A DNA stretch of 64,000 bases from Ailurus styani (Eukaryota > Chordata > Mammalia > Carnivora > Ailuridae), in contig LNAC01000065.1 in the NCBI GenBank assembly GCA_002007465.1, positions 3,326,392-3,390,391 of the forward strand. Reading direction: 5' to 3'. A program made the position numbers and the translations under genes. Under the pieces are notes generated by a model. That model ran no database searches and was not told where the DNA came from. It saw only the letters and a list, made by a program, of their open reading frames with translations. Positions 12,771 through 24,708 of the stretch are shown here, in pieces (positions within the stretch are counted from its first letter, which is position 1; every line of letters begins with the position of its first letter).

Positions 12771-13341
12771 ATAATAACATTTCTTAAGACCACTCTGAAA
12801 GGAACTGAGATGCAACTGTGTCACAACAAAACACACTATAATACAGGTTTACAACTAGGAAATGGATAATAAAACAATCCTGAGTGGGAAGCAAAGAAGA
12901 AAAGAAGAAAGGCAGTTATCACTATGGGATCTTTCAGCACCTCTACAGCATGAAGCAAAGAAAACAATTCAGTAAGGATAAATTGGAAGAGCATTGTAAA
13001 CCAATAGCTGATAACTGAGAAGAAACTGGAAAGAAAAAAGAGTAGGAAAATCAGAATCAAACAATAAAACAATCAAACAATAAATGAGGTTTGCAAAAGA
13101 ATAATAGATTTTAAATTAGTCCTAAGGCATATCACTGCTTTCATATTCTACCTTGGGATGAAGTGTGGCCTTACCTTGCCAAATAGATTTTTAAAGGTCA
13201 AAGTGATTTCTTGGCATTGAGCATTATTTCAGGATGTCAACAGTCAGGATGATCTCCTCATGGATGCCTGAAATTTACATATTCAAACAGTTACATCTCA
13301 GATCCCACATGCCCACTCTCTCAATAACCTTTGTCACCAAC
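12771..13341. other. No recognised feature
   Basis: AT-rich intergenic sequence. The minus-strand frame 12836-13072 is Phe/Leu-rich, as expected of chance reading of A-rich DNA. Confidence 0.5.
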
Positions 13342-13356
13342 TCTCCAGTCACTTTA
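13342..13356. repeat. Target-site duplication, left copy
   Basis: tctccagtcacttta, identical to 14143-14157. It brackets the antisense LINE-1. Confidence 0.95.
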
Positions 13357-14142
13357 TTTTTTTTTTTATAGAATTCCTTTTTTTTTTCTTTTTTTTTTAA
13401 TTTTATTTTTATTCTTTGCCCAAGGGGTACAGGTCTGTGAATCATCAGGCTTACATCTTTCACAGCATTCACCAAAGCACAAACCCTCCCCAATGTCCAT
13501 AACCCATCCACCCTATCCCTACCCTCCCACCCCCCAGTAACCCTCAGTTTGTTTTGTGAGATTAGGAGTCTCTTATGGTTTNNNNNNNNNNNNNNNNNNN
13601 NNNNNNNNNNNNNNNNNNNNNNNNNNNNNNNNNNNNNNNNNNNNNNNNNNNNNNNNNNNNNNNNNNNNNNNNNNNNNNNNNNNNNNNNNNNNNNNNNNNN
13701 NNNNNNNNNNNNNNNNNNNNNNNNNNNNNNNNNNNNNNNNNNNNNNNNNNNNNNNNNNNNNNNNNNNNNNNNNNNNNNNNNNNNNNNNNNNNNNNNNNNT
13801 TCCATTGTATATATATACCACATCTTCTTTATCCATTCATCTGTTGATGGACATCTAGGTTCTTTCCATAGTTTGGCTATTGTGGACATTGCTGCTATAA
13901 ACATTCGGGTGCACGTGCCCCTGAGAATCACTACCTTTGTATCTTTAGGATAAATACCCAGTAGTGCGATTGCTGGGTTGTAGGGTAGCTCTATTTTCAA
14001 CTTTTTGAGGAACCTCCATACTGTTTTCCAGAGTGGCTGCACCAGCTTGCATTCCCACCAACAGTGTAGGAGGGTTCCCCTTTCTCCGCAACCTCGCCAA
14101 CATCTGTCATTTCCTGACTTGTTGATTTTAGCCATTCTGACT
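13357..14142 (-). mobile_element. 5'-truncated young LINE-1, antisense, with N gap
   Basis: On the minus strand it begins in the ORF2 C-terminal region ([32 protein letters not shown]), continues to the N gap and resumes in the 3' UTR ending with an A-rich tail. A 15 bp duplication on each side shows a single target-primed insertion truncated at its 5' end. The gap (13582-13799) covers the end of ORF2 and the G-rich 3' UTR. Confidence 0.96.
13582..13799. other. Assembly gap, 218 N
   Basis: A run of N inside the LINE-1. Frames reported through it are meaningless. Sister copies suggest that it hides the ORF2 stop and the G-rich tract. Confidence 1.
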
Positions 14143-14157
14143 TCTCCAGTCACTTTA
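14143..14157. repeat. Target-site duplication, right copy
   Basis: tctccagtcacttta, matching 13342-13356. Confidence 0.95.
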
Positions 14158-14229
14158 ATTCCTTATTTTATTAAAGAATGTATTAAAATTTACAAAAGGC
14201 ATTTTAAAAAAATTAAAGAGTTTTTAATT

Positions 14230-15031
14230 ACAATAAGTAAGTTTATTATTTTTTGCTTTTATGGTGGGAGCTTTTGGTGTTTTATCTCAAAAATCTTTGT
14301 CTACTCCAATTTTGCAATGATTTCCCCCTTGTTTTTTTTCTAGAAGTTTCATAATGTTTAGGCTTTTATGTTCAGACCTCTCAACCATTTCAAGTTAAAT
14401 ATCTGTATTTTTTGAAATTTAAATTTTGCATATATGGGATAAATACTACTTGGTAATGACACATTATTTTAATGTATTACTAGATTAGATTTATAATATT
14501 TTGATAAGAATTTCTGCATCTACTTTCATAACGGATATTTGTCTATAATTTTATTTCCTTACAATGTCTCTTCCTGGGTTTAGGTATTAGGACAATGTTG
14601 GTCTCCTAAAAAGAGTTGGAAGTATTTCATTTCCACTATTTTCTCAAATCTATATAAGATTAGTGTCACTCTTCTTTCAATATCATCTCAAATTTACCAG
14701 TCCTATCATGTAGGACTGATGTCTTTGTTTATGAAGATGGGGAGTTTTTAAAAACAAATCTCATATTTAATGGGATAGTTTTTCACATATGTTTTTTTCT
14801 GTGCCAATTTTGTTAATTTGATCTTTCAGATTATTTTCAATTTTATCAATTTTAAGTAGTCATTTTTTTTCAGAAAATAGGTCATTATTAATCTTTTAAT
14901 ATATATAGGCTTCATAGAGATTAATCTTTTTTCATTAATATCTTTGACATTTTTTATCTTCCTCCATTTTTTCTGATCAGTCTAGCTAGAGGTTTATCAA
15001 TTTTATTGATCTTTCCAAAGACCTCTTTGAG
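14230..15031 (-). mobile_element. Old LINE-1 ORF2 segment, antisense (host of the nested insertion)
   Basis: Antisense ORF2 wording runs in order from the C-terminal side (tttctagaagtttcataatg) to the RT region (ctagctagaggtttatcaat, attgatctttccaaagacct). The corresponding upstream part resumes at 21638, after the sense LINE-1, which indicates one old element split in two. Confidence 0.8.
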
Positions 15032-15991
15032 CAGGGACCCCACACATGGATGATCCAGAGACACCCCCACCTTCCTCCTCTAGGAGGAGCAGCACAGGAT
15101 CATGCTACAGGAATCTGCTGAGATTGGAGATTCCAAATGGGGCCATGCACCAGAGATAGAAACACTCAGTCACAGGCTGGGTGAGCTTGGAGTGCAGCTG
15201 GAGACCAGGGAGACTAGAGGTATTGACTGCTTTTCTCTGAGGACACAATAAGGAGTGGGATCTCAAGCTCTCTGCTTCTCCAGGACAGAGATTGGGAGGC
15301 CGCCATTTTCATTCCCATCTTCCATAGCTGTATGGAAAGCATTCAGGGAACAAAAGCTCCCGAGAGCAAACCCAAGCAGATTACTTAGCCTGGCCCCTGG
15401 CAAGGGTGGTGCAATTCTGCCTCAGGCACAGACACTTAAGAATCACAGCAACAGGCCCCCACCCCAGAAGATCAGCAAGAACATCCAACCAAGACCAAGT
15501 TCACCGATCACTGAGAACTGTGGAACTCCAGAGCTAGGGGAAAGCAACACATAGAATTCATGGCTTTTCCCCCATGATCCGTCAGTCTTTCAAAGTTAAA
15601 TTCTTTGAATTTTATTTTTTTCTTACTCCTTTTTAATTTTTTCCTCTTCCCTATTTTAATGTTTTTTAACTATTTTATCTTAGCAATACTTTTTTTAAAA
15701 TCTTTTAAATTTTCATTCTTACAGTCACATTTTTTTCCTTCATTGTATTTAACCTTATTTTTATATACATTTAAGTTTTATTTTATTTTTTTAATTTGGG
15801 GATACAATTTCTTCTAATAGATCAAAATACACCCTAAATCTAGTGCATGTTTGTGTTCTAGTCTCCAAATGAACACATTCTTTCCTCTTTTTTTTCTTTT
15901 TTCAACCAACTTCTTATCACTTAATTTTTTAGACTCTTTTAAAATTTTCAGCTTTACAATTATGTTCCATCTCTTCATTGTGTTTACACTT

Positions 15992-15997
15992 GAGTGT

Positions 15998-16029
<32 letters not shown>
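15992..16029. repeat. (GT)n microsatellite
   Basis: A tgtg run within the L1 5' UTR, broken once by ttt. Confidence 0.95.
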
Positions 16030-16030
<1 letters not shown>

Positions 16031-16287
16031 AATATATATAAGCTTTTCTTTCTTTAAAGTTTTGGGAGGCAGTTTCTTCTAACAAACCAAAATACACCCT
16101 AAACCAAATGTGTGGATCTGTTCAATTCACAAGTCATAAATAAAGATATAGATATGAATTTTTTCTTCTCCCCCCCTTCTTCTCCAAGGCTTAGGTCTCT
16201 TCTGATGTTGTTAGTGTATATTTTGGGGGTTCATTGCTACCTTTTTAGTATTTTGTTCTCTCATTCATCTATTCTTATCTGGATAAA

Positions 16288-17210
16288 ATGACAAGGTGGA
16301 AAAAAAAAACACACACACACACACACAAAGAACAAAAGGCAGTACCAATGGCAAGGGACCTAATCAATGCAGATATTAGTAAATATCAGGACTAGAATTC
16401 AGAATGACGATTATCAAGATGCTAGCTAGGCTTGAAAAAAGTATGGAAGATATTAGGGAATCCCTCTCTGGAGAAATAAAAACCCTTTATGGAAAAATAA
16501 AAGAACTAAAATCTAACCAAGTTGAAATCAAAAAAGCCATTAATGAGGTTCAATAAAAAATGTAGGCTTTTACTGCTAGGATAAATGAGGCAGAACAGAT
16601 AATTAGTTATATAGAAGACCAAATGATGGAGAATAAAGAAGCTGAGGAAAAGAGAGATAAACAACTACTGGACCATGAGGGGAGAATTTGAGAGATAAGT
16701 GATACCATAAAACGAAACAATATTAGAACAATTGGGATTCCAGAAGAAGAAGAAAGAGAGAGGGGCAGAAGGTATATTGGAGCAAACTATAGCAGAGAAT
16801 TTCCCTAATTTGGCGAAGGGAACAAGCATCAAAATCCAGGAGGCACAGAGAAACTCCCTCAAAATCAATAAAAATAGGTCCACACCCTGTCATCTAATAG
16901 TAAGACTTACAAGTCTTAGTGACAAAGAGAAGATCCAGAAAGCAGCTTGGGACAAGAGGTCTAAAACATACAATGGTAGAAATATTAGACTGACAGCAGA
17001 CCTACCACAGAGACCTGGCAGGACAGAAAGGACTGGCATGATATATTCAGAGCATGAAATGAGAAAAATATGCAGCCAAGAATACTATATCCAGCTAGGC
17101 TGTCATTGATAATAGAAGGAGAGATAAAAAGCTTCCAGGACAAACAAAATCTAAAGGAATTTGCAAAAACCAAACCAGCCCTATATGAAATATTGAAAGG
17201 GGTCCTCTAA
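16288..17210 (+). pseudogene. LINE-1 ORF1 relic (RNA-binding chaperone)
   Basis: The start matches the usual L1 ORF1 opening (ATGACAAGGTGG) but runs into an A-rich then (AC)n tract that has replaced coding sequence. Downstream, the coiled-coil region (MLARLEKSMEDIRE-like) and the RRM/C-terminal region (ILEQTIAENFPNLAKGTSIKIQEAQR, then LTADLPQRPGRTER) are readable but fall in different frames. A UAA lies at 17208. Intact ORF1p forms trimers that bind L1 RNA; this one is dead. Confidence 0.85.
16310..16327. repeat. (AC)n run in the LINE-1 ORF1 start
   Basis: Nine AC units after a poly-A stretch, lying inside the ORF1 opening. Confidence 0.9.
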
Positions 17211-18883
17211 GCAAAGAGAGAGCCTAAGAGAAACATAGACCAGAAAGGAAGAGACACAATATACAATAACAGGCACCTTATGGGCAATACAATGGCACTA
17301 AATTCATATCTTTCAATAGTTACTCTGAATGTAAATGGACTAAATGCCCTAACTAAAAGACATAGGATATCAGAATGGATAAAAAAACAAGACCCATCGA
17401 TATGCTGTTTATAAGAAACTCATTTTAGACCCAAAGACACCCTCAGATATAAAGTGAGGGGGTGGAAAACAATTTACTATGCTAATGGACATCAAAAGAA
17501 AGCTGGGGTGACAATCCTTATATTAGATAAATTAGATTTTCAGCCAGACTGTAATAAGAGATGAGGAAGGACATTATAACATACTTAAAGGATCTGTCCA
17601 ACAAGATGATCTAACAATTGTAAATATCTATGCCCCTAACATGGGAGCAGCCAATTATATAAACCAATTAATAACAAAATAAAAGAAACACATTGACAAT
17701 AATACAATAATAGTAGGGGATTTTAACACCCCAATTAATGAAATGGACAGATCATTGAAGCAAAAGATCAACAAGGAAATAAAGGCTTTAAATGACACCC
17801 TGGACCAGTTGGATATCACAGATATCTTTAGAACATTCGATCCCCAAACAACAGAATACACATTCTTCTCTAGTGCACATGGAACATTTTCCAGAAGAGA
17901 TCACATCCTGGGTCACAAATCAGGTCTCAACAGGTACCAAAAGATTGGGATGATTCCCTGCATATTTTCAGACCATAATGCTTTGAAACTAGAACTCAAT
18001 CATGAGAGGAAAGTTGGAAAGAACTCAAATACATGGAGGCTAAAGAACATCCTACTCAAGAATGAATGGGTTAACTGGGAAATTAAAGAAGAATTTAAAT
18101 AAATCTTTGGAAACAAATGAAAATGAAAACACAAGTGTTCACAAATCGTTGGGACACAGCAAAGGCAGTCCTGAGACTTTCTCAGTCTTTCTCAAGTTTT
18201 TCTCAAGAAACAAGAAAGGTCTCAAGTACACAACCTAGCCCTACACCTAAAGGAGCTGGAGAAAGAACAGCAAAGAAAGCCTAAATCCAGTAGAATAGAA
18301 ATAATAAAGATCGAACAGAAATCAATGAAATAGAAACCAGAAGAAGAGAACAAATCAATAAAACTAGGAGCTGGTTCTTTGAAAGAATTAATAAGATTGA
18401 TAAACCCCTGGCCAGACTTATCTAAAAGAAAAGAGAAAGGACTCAAATTAATAAAATCACGAATGAAAAAGGCGAGACCACAACCCACACCAAAGAAATA
18501 CAGACAATTATAAGAACATATTATGAGTAACTCTACACCGGCAAATTTGACAATCTGGAAGAAATCGATGCATTCTTAGAGAAATATAAACTACAAAAAC
18601 TGAACCAGGAAGAAATTGAAGACCTGAATAGACCCATCACCAGGAAGGAGATTGAAGCAGTCATCAAAAATCTCCCAACAAACAAGAGCCCAGGGCCAGA
18701 CGGCTTCCCAGGGGAATTCTACCAAACATTTAAAGAAGAATTAATACCTATTCTCCTGAAACTGTTCCAAAAAATAGAAATGGAAGGAAAATTTCCAAAG
18801 GCATTTTATGGGGCCAGCATTACCTTGATCCCCAAACCAGGCAAAGACCCCATCAAAAAGGAGAATTAAAGACTAACATTCTT

Positions 18884-19068
18884 GGGCGCCTGGGTGGCTC
18901 AGTGGGTTAAAGCCTCTGCCTTCGGCTCAGGTCATGATCTCAGGGTCCTGGGATCAAGGCCCGCATTGGGCTCTCTGCTCGTCAGGGAGCCTGCTTCCTC
19001 CTCTCTCTGCCTACTTGTGATCTCTCTCTCTCTGTCAAATAAATAAATAAAATCTTAAAAAAAAAAAA
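18884..19068 (+). mobile_element. Young CAN SINE inserted in LINE-1 ORF2
   Basis: The head is gggcgcctgggtggctcagt and the tail is poly-A. The duplication aaagactaacattctt / aaagactaacatcctt has one mismatch in 16. It interrupts the RT domain, so it post-dates the host L1. Confidence 0.97.
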
Positions 19069-21163
19069 AAAGACTAACATCCTTGATGAACACAGATGCA
19101 AAAATTCTCAACAAAATACTAGCCAGTAGGATCCAACAGCACATTAAAAGGATTATTCATCATGACCAAGTGAGTTTTATTCCTGGGCTGCAAGGTTGGT
19201 TCAACATCCACAAATCAATCAATGTGATACAAGACATAATAAAAGGAAGAACAAGAACCATATGATCCTCTCAATAGATGCTGAAAAAGCATTTGACAAC
19301 ATACAGCATCCTTTCTTGCTCAAAACTCTTCACAGTGTAGGCATAGAGGGTACGTACCTCAATATCATCAAAGCCATCTATGAAAAACCCACATGATGAG
19401 GATGAATATCATCCTCAATGCAGAAGAACTGAGAGCTTTCCCCCTAAGGTCAGGAACATGACAGGGCTGTCCACTACCACCACTGTTATTCAAGATAGTA
19501 CTAGAAGTCCTAGCCTCAGCAATCAGACAACAAAAAGAGAAAAAAGGCATCTGAAATGACAAAGAAGAAGTCAAACTCTCACTCATGCAGATGATATGAT
19601 ACTTTACATGGAAAAGCCAAGGACTCCACTCCAAAACTGCTAAAACCCACACAGGAATTCAGTAAAATGTCAGGATATAAAATCAATGCACAGAAATCAG
19701 TTGCATTTCTATACACCAACAAGAAGACAGAAAAAAGAGAAATTAAGGAGTCGATCCCATTTACAGTTGTACCCCAAACCATAAGCTATCTAGGAATAAA
19801 GAGGCAAAGAGGCCTCTAAACAAAGAGGCAAAGAATCTGTATTCAGAAAACTATAAAGTACTTGGGAAAGAAATTGAGGAAGACACCAAGAAAAGGAAAA
19901 ATGTTCCATGCTCATGGATTGGAAGAACAAATATTGTGAAAATGTCTATACTACCTAAAGCAATCTACACATTTAATGCAGTTTCTATCAAAATGCCATC
20001 AACTTTTTTCAAAGAACTGGAACAAATAATCCTAAAATTTATATGGAACCAGAAAAGACCCCGAATAGCCAAAGCAATGTTGATAAAGAAAACCAAAGTT
20101 AGCGACATCACAATTCCAGACTTCAAGCTCTATTACAAAGCTGTAATCATCAAGACTGTATGGTACTGGCACAAAAACAGACACATAGATCAGTGGAACA
20201 GAACAGAGAGCCCAGAAATGGACCCTCAACTCTATGGTCAACTAATCTTCGACAAAGCAAGAAAGAATGTCCAATGGAAAAAAGTCTCTTCAACAAATGG
20301 TGTTGGGAAAACTGGACAGCCACATGCAGAAGAATGAAACTGGATCACTTCCTTACACCACACACAAAAATAGACTCAAAATGGATGAAAGACTTCAGTG
20401 TGAGACAGGAATCCATCCAAATCCTTGAGGAGAACACAGGCAGCAATCTCTTTAACCTCAGCCACAACAACTTCTTCCTAGGAACATCACCAATGGCAAG
20501 GGAAGCAAGGACAAAAACAACTATAATGACTTCATCACAATCAAAAGCTTTCATATGGCAAAGGAAACAGTCAACAAAACCAAAAGACAACTGGCACAAT
20601 GGGAGAAGATGTTTTCAAATGACATATCAGATAAAGATCTAGTATCCAAAAATCTATAAAGAACTTATCAAACTCAACACCCATAGACAATTAACCCAGT
20701 CAAGAAATGGGCAGAAGACATGAACAGACATTTCTCCAAAGAAGACACCCAAATGGCCAACAGACACGTGAGAAAGTGCTCAACATCACTTGGCATCAGG
20801 GAAATATAAATCAAAATCATTATGAGATACCACCTCACACCAGTCAGAATGGCTAAAATTAACCAGTCAGGAAACGAGATGTTGGCGAAGATGTGGAGAA
20901 AGGGGAACCCTCCTACACTGTTGGTGGGAATGCAAGCTGTTGTAGCCACTCTGGGAAACAGTATGGAGGTTCCTCAAAAAGTTGAAAATAGAGCTACCCT
21001 ACAACCCAGAATTGCTCTACTGGGCATTTACTCTAAAGATACAAATGTAGGGATCTGAAGGGGCATGTGCACCCAAATGTCTATAGCAGCAATATCCACA
21101 GTAGCCAAACTATGGAAAGAACCTAGATGTCCATCAACAGATGAATGGATAAAAGAATAAGTG

Positions 21164-21164
21164 G

Positions 21165-21200
<36 letters not shown>

Positions 21201-21206
21201 TATACA
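21164..21206. repeat. (TA)n expansion in the L1 3' end
   Basis: An extended tatata/cata tract at the place where sister copies have a short atatata. Confidence 0.9.
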
Positions 21207-21584
21207 ATGGAATACTATGCAGCCATCAAAAGGATCAGAATCTTGCTGTTTGCAATGATGTGGATGGAACTAGGGAGTATGATGCTAAGCGAAATAAGTC
21301 AATCAGAGAAAGACAATTATCATATGATGTCTCTGATATGAGGAATTTGAGGGGTACGGTGGGGGGTCATGGGGGATAGGGAGGGAAAAAATAAAACAAG
21401 ATGGGATCAGGAAGGAGACAAACCATAAGAGACTCTTAATCTCATGAAATAAACTGAGGGTTACTGGAAGGTTGGAGGGTAGGAATAGGGTGGATAGGTT
21501 ATGGACATTTGTGAGGGTTTGTGCTACGGTGAGTGCTGTGAAAGGTGTAAGCGTGATGATTCACAGACTTGTACCCCTGAGGCA

Positions 21585-21636
<52 letters not shown>
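21585..21636. repeat. (AAT)n tail of the large LINE-1
   Basis: About seventeen AAT units follow the conserved 3' end 'acccctgaggcaaataat'. The element's tail has expanded as a microsatellite. Confidence 0.95.
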
Positions 21637-22555
21637 GAAGCTTAGATCATTGGTTTTTAAATGCTTCCTCTTACTATTATTATTTTTTTAAATATTAGCA
21701 CTTAAAGCTATAAACTCCCTTCAACTGTCTTCTAGGAATCACTTTAGCTGTACTCTATAAGTTTTGTTGTGTATTCTCAGTATAATTAAAAAATAATTTC
21801 ATTTCAGTTCAATATATTTTCTAAATTACCATGTTATTTATTCACTGAATCATAGGTCATTTAAAACTGTGTAATTTAATTCTCAAATTTTAGGTATTTA
21901 TTTACAGATAAATTTTGTTATTATTTTTAAATTACATTTCATTGTAATCAGAAAATAATTCTGTATGATATTGACTATTTTACATTTATTGGAATTTTTT
22001 CATTGTTCAACATATAATCTATCTTGATGAGTATTTCCTGTTCATTCAAAAGGAACATGTATTTTTTGTTGGATGTAGTCTTCTATACTTCAATTAGGTT
22101 AACTGGGATAATTGTTGTTCATATCTTCTATAAACTTAGTGATTTGCTGTCAACTTCTCTCATCAGCTATTGTAATCTTCAACCATAATTATAGATTATG
22201 TAATCTTCCTTTCAGTTCTCTTAGTTTTGGTTTCATGCATTTTGAAACTCAGTTTTTAGTGAATACACATTCAGGACTTGTATGCCCTTTTGATGAATTG
22301 ATCCATTCATTATTTATTATGAGATGACATTCTTTGGTAATACTATTTCACCTGAAGTTTATTTTTCTGATATTAATTTAGCCATGTTAGCTTTTTTTTA
22401 CAACTAAAAACCTACCATTGTCTTTATATTCAAGGTGATTATTGTACACACCATAAAGTTTACCTTGCTTTTTTATCTACCCTGAAAATCTCTGCCTTTA
22501 ACCAGATTGTTAGAACACCTATATAGGTCCAAATTTCCATCTGGCATTATTTTTA

Positions 22556-22739
22556 AGATTTTATTTATTTATTTGACACAGAGAGAGAAATCACAAGTAG
22601 GCAGAGAGGCAGGCAGAGAGAGAGGAGGAAGCAGGCTCCCTGCTGAGCAGGGAGCCCGATGCAGGGCTCCATCCCAGGACCCTGAGATCCTGGGAGCCGA
22701 AGGCAGAGGCTCTAACCCACTGAGCCACCCAGGCACCCC
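22556..22739 (-). mobile_element. Young CAN SINE, antisense
   Basis: Bracketed by a perfect 17 bp duplication atctggcattattttta (22539-22555 and 22740-22756). Confidence 0.97.
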
Positions 22740-23830
22740 ATCTGGCATTATTTTTATTAAGTTTAAAATAACTTCCTTTATCATTTCTTATAGTGTTGGA
22801 TTGTGATATATTTTCTTAGCTATGTCTGAAAATGTCTTTACTTTGCCTTCATTTTTGAAGGATATTTTAACTAGATACAGAATCTGATTAAAGATTTTTT
22901 CTTTCAGTACTTTGAAGATGTTTTTCCATTGTCCTCAAGCTTATATTGTTTCTAATGAAAAGTCAATGTTAATTCTTATTTTATTAATTGCACTACAGGT
23001 AAAATGCCTTTTTTGTCTTTGGTTCATTTAAATTTTCTCTTTGTCATTAATTTTCAATAATTTACATCTGTTGGTATGATTTTCTTGCTGTTTATTTTGC
23101 TAGGGACTCACTAGACTTCAGGCTGTTATGCATATAAAATTTTCTTCAAATTTGAAAAATATTTTACTGTTATTTCATTAAAATTTTTCTGCCCCCCCTT
23201 CTGGGATACCATCTATACTTATTTTAGATTACTTGATATCGTTGCACAGTCATAAGAATCAATGTGTTCATTTACTTTTAGCCCTTTTGCTTTGTCCTTT
23301 AATTTGAACAGTTTGTTGTTTGCTGTATCTTCAGTTCATTTATCTTTTATTTTAGTGTACATTCAGCTGTTAACCTCATTTATTGTTTTTGGTTTTTTTC
23401 TTCATTTGGATACATTTTTTAGATCTACATGTTTCATTTTAGGTTTTTTTCATATCTTACATTCCTCTCATTTTCATGTTTTCCTCTAAATCTTTCAAAA
23501 CATTTATATTTACTATTTTAAGGAATATGTCTGCTAATTTCATCATCAGTAATTTTTTGAAGCAGCATGGTTTCCTTTAAAAAAAAAAAAAAAACTATGT
23601 CCAAACAATAGTCTGGAAACTAGGGCCATTATTTGCCACTGGTTGGTAAATTCTTTTTTTCTAGAATTTTACTAATTCAGAACTACAGGTTTTTATATAA
23701 ACTTTAAAATCTTACATCTGTATTTTGTTTCTTCCAGACTAAGAATCATGGTTCTCAAGGCCACACAAAATAATATAGAATATATCATAATTACTCATTT
23801 GCTTTATCCTATTTATGCCTTGTCACATTT

Positions 23831-24232
23831 TTTTTAATTTTATTTTTATTCTTTGCCCAAGGGGTACAGGTCTGTGAATCATCAGGCTTACATCTTCCAC
23901 AGCATTCACCAAAGCACAAACCCTCCCCAATGTCCATAACCCATCCACCCTATCCCTACCCTCCCACCCCCCCAGTAACCCTCAGTTTGTTTTGTGAGAT
24001 TAGGAGTCTCTTATGGTTTGTCTCCTTCCCCATCCCATCTTGTTTCATTATTTTTCCCTCCCTACCCCCCACGACCCCCCACCCTGNNNNNNNNNNNNNN
24101 NNNNNNNCCCCCCACGACCCCCCACCCTGCCCCTCAAGTTACTCATATCAGAGAGATCATATGATAATTGTCTTTCTCTGATTGACTTATTTCGCTCAGC
24201 ATAATACCCTCCAGTTCCATCCATGTCGTTGC
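23831..24232 (-). mobile_element. Short 5'-truncated young LINE-1, antisense, with N gap
   Basis: On the minus strand it starts at ORF2's last codons (DMDGTGGYYAERNKSIRERQLSYDLSDMSNLRG) and continues through the 3' UTR to the A-rich tail. A perfect 17 bp target duplication (tatgccttgtcacattt, 23814-23830 and 24233-24249) frames it. The 3' UTR is nearly identical in wording to the copy at 13357. Confidence 0.97.
24087..24107. other. Assembly gap, 21 N, between two copies of a C-rich motif
   Basis: The run of N is preceded and followed by the same string built from 'cccccacgacccccca' plus 'ccctg'. It sits in the G-rich tract of the LINE-1 3' UTR (G-rich on the L1 sense strand). Confidence 1.
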
Positions 24233-24508
24233 TATGCCTTGTCACATTTAAGTATTTTAAATGTGTTACTCTATTTTTTTGGCTTAGAGTATTGATGCTA
24301 AAAAATAATCTCAAGGTAATATCATTTTGATGTCCTTACTAAATATATGCTCTTTTCCCTAGATTCCCAAAGGATTTTTTTTTTCTGTTTCTTTTAAGTC
24401 CAATTTTATTAGAATACATCTTGGTCTTGGTTGTTCTGGGTTGATATGATCAGGTAACAGTGTGATCTTTTAACATATATTTTATAATAATACTTTCAGC
24501 AAGTTTTT

Positions 24509-24708
24509 TTTTTTTTAAAGATTTTTATTTATTAATTTGACACAGAGAGATTACAAGTAGGCAGAGAGGCAGGCAGAGAGAGAGGAGAGAGGAGGAAGCA
24601 GGCTCCCCGCTGAGCAGAGAGCCCGACGCGGGCCTCGATCCCAGGACCCTGGGATCATGACCTGAGCCGAAGGCAGCGGCTTTAACCCACTGAGCCACCC
24701 AGGCGCCC
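24509..24708 (-). mobile_element. Young CAN SINE, antisense
   Basis: Perfect 13 bp duplication tcagcaagttttt (24496-24508 and 24710-24722). CpG sites such as gcccgacgcgggcct are still intact, which argues for a recent insertion. Confidence 0.96.

Larger units (their letters stand above)
17292..21341 (+). pseudogene. LINE-1 ORF2 relic (endonuclease-reverse transcriptase)
   Basis: The opening frame reads MALNSYLSIVTLNVNGLN and hits a stop within about 45 codons. Endonuclease motifs GDFNTP (near 17715) and SDHNALKLEL (near 17970) survive. RT wording follows, including a frame around 18690 with [15 protein letters not shown] and an ADD catalytic pair near 19590 preceded by His rather than the usual Phe. 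The C-terminal Cys/His block lies near 20880-20940. Several frameshifts and a SINE interrupt it, so no enzyme can be made. Confidence 0.9.
15032..21637 (+). mobile_element. Nearly full-length LINE-1, sense, ORFs broken
   Basis: The order is 5' UTR (15032-16287, GC-richer, with a CCGCCATTTTC-type motif near 15300), ORF1 relic (16288-17210), ORF2 relic (17292-21341, split by a CAN SINE), a G-rich 3' UTR and an (AAT)n tail. At about 6.6 kb including the 0.2 kb SINE, it is close to the length of a complete carnivore L1. Multiple stops and frameshifts in both ORFs make it incapable of retrotransposition. I could not identify a target-site duplication, so the exact left end is approximate. Confidence 0.9.

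Noticed and set aside
13275..14153. 292-aa minus-strand open frame through the N gap
   Set aside because: It is LINE-1 ORF2 C-terminus joined to 3' UTR only because N codons are read through. It is not a gene.
15255..15554. 99-aa frame of ordinary-looking composition
   Set aside because: It lies within the LINE-1 5' UTR in the right place and orientation for that element. No independent gene is supported.
16301..16327. CRISPR-like or satellite array
   Set aside because: A simple poly-A plus (AC)n expansion. The window has no spaced direct repeats of CRISPR type and is from a mammal.
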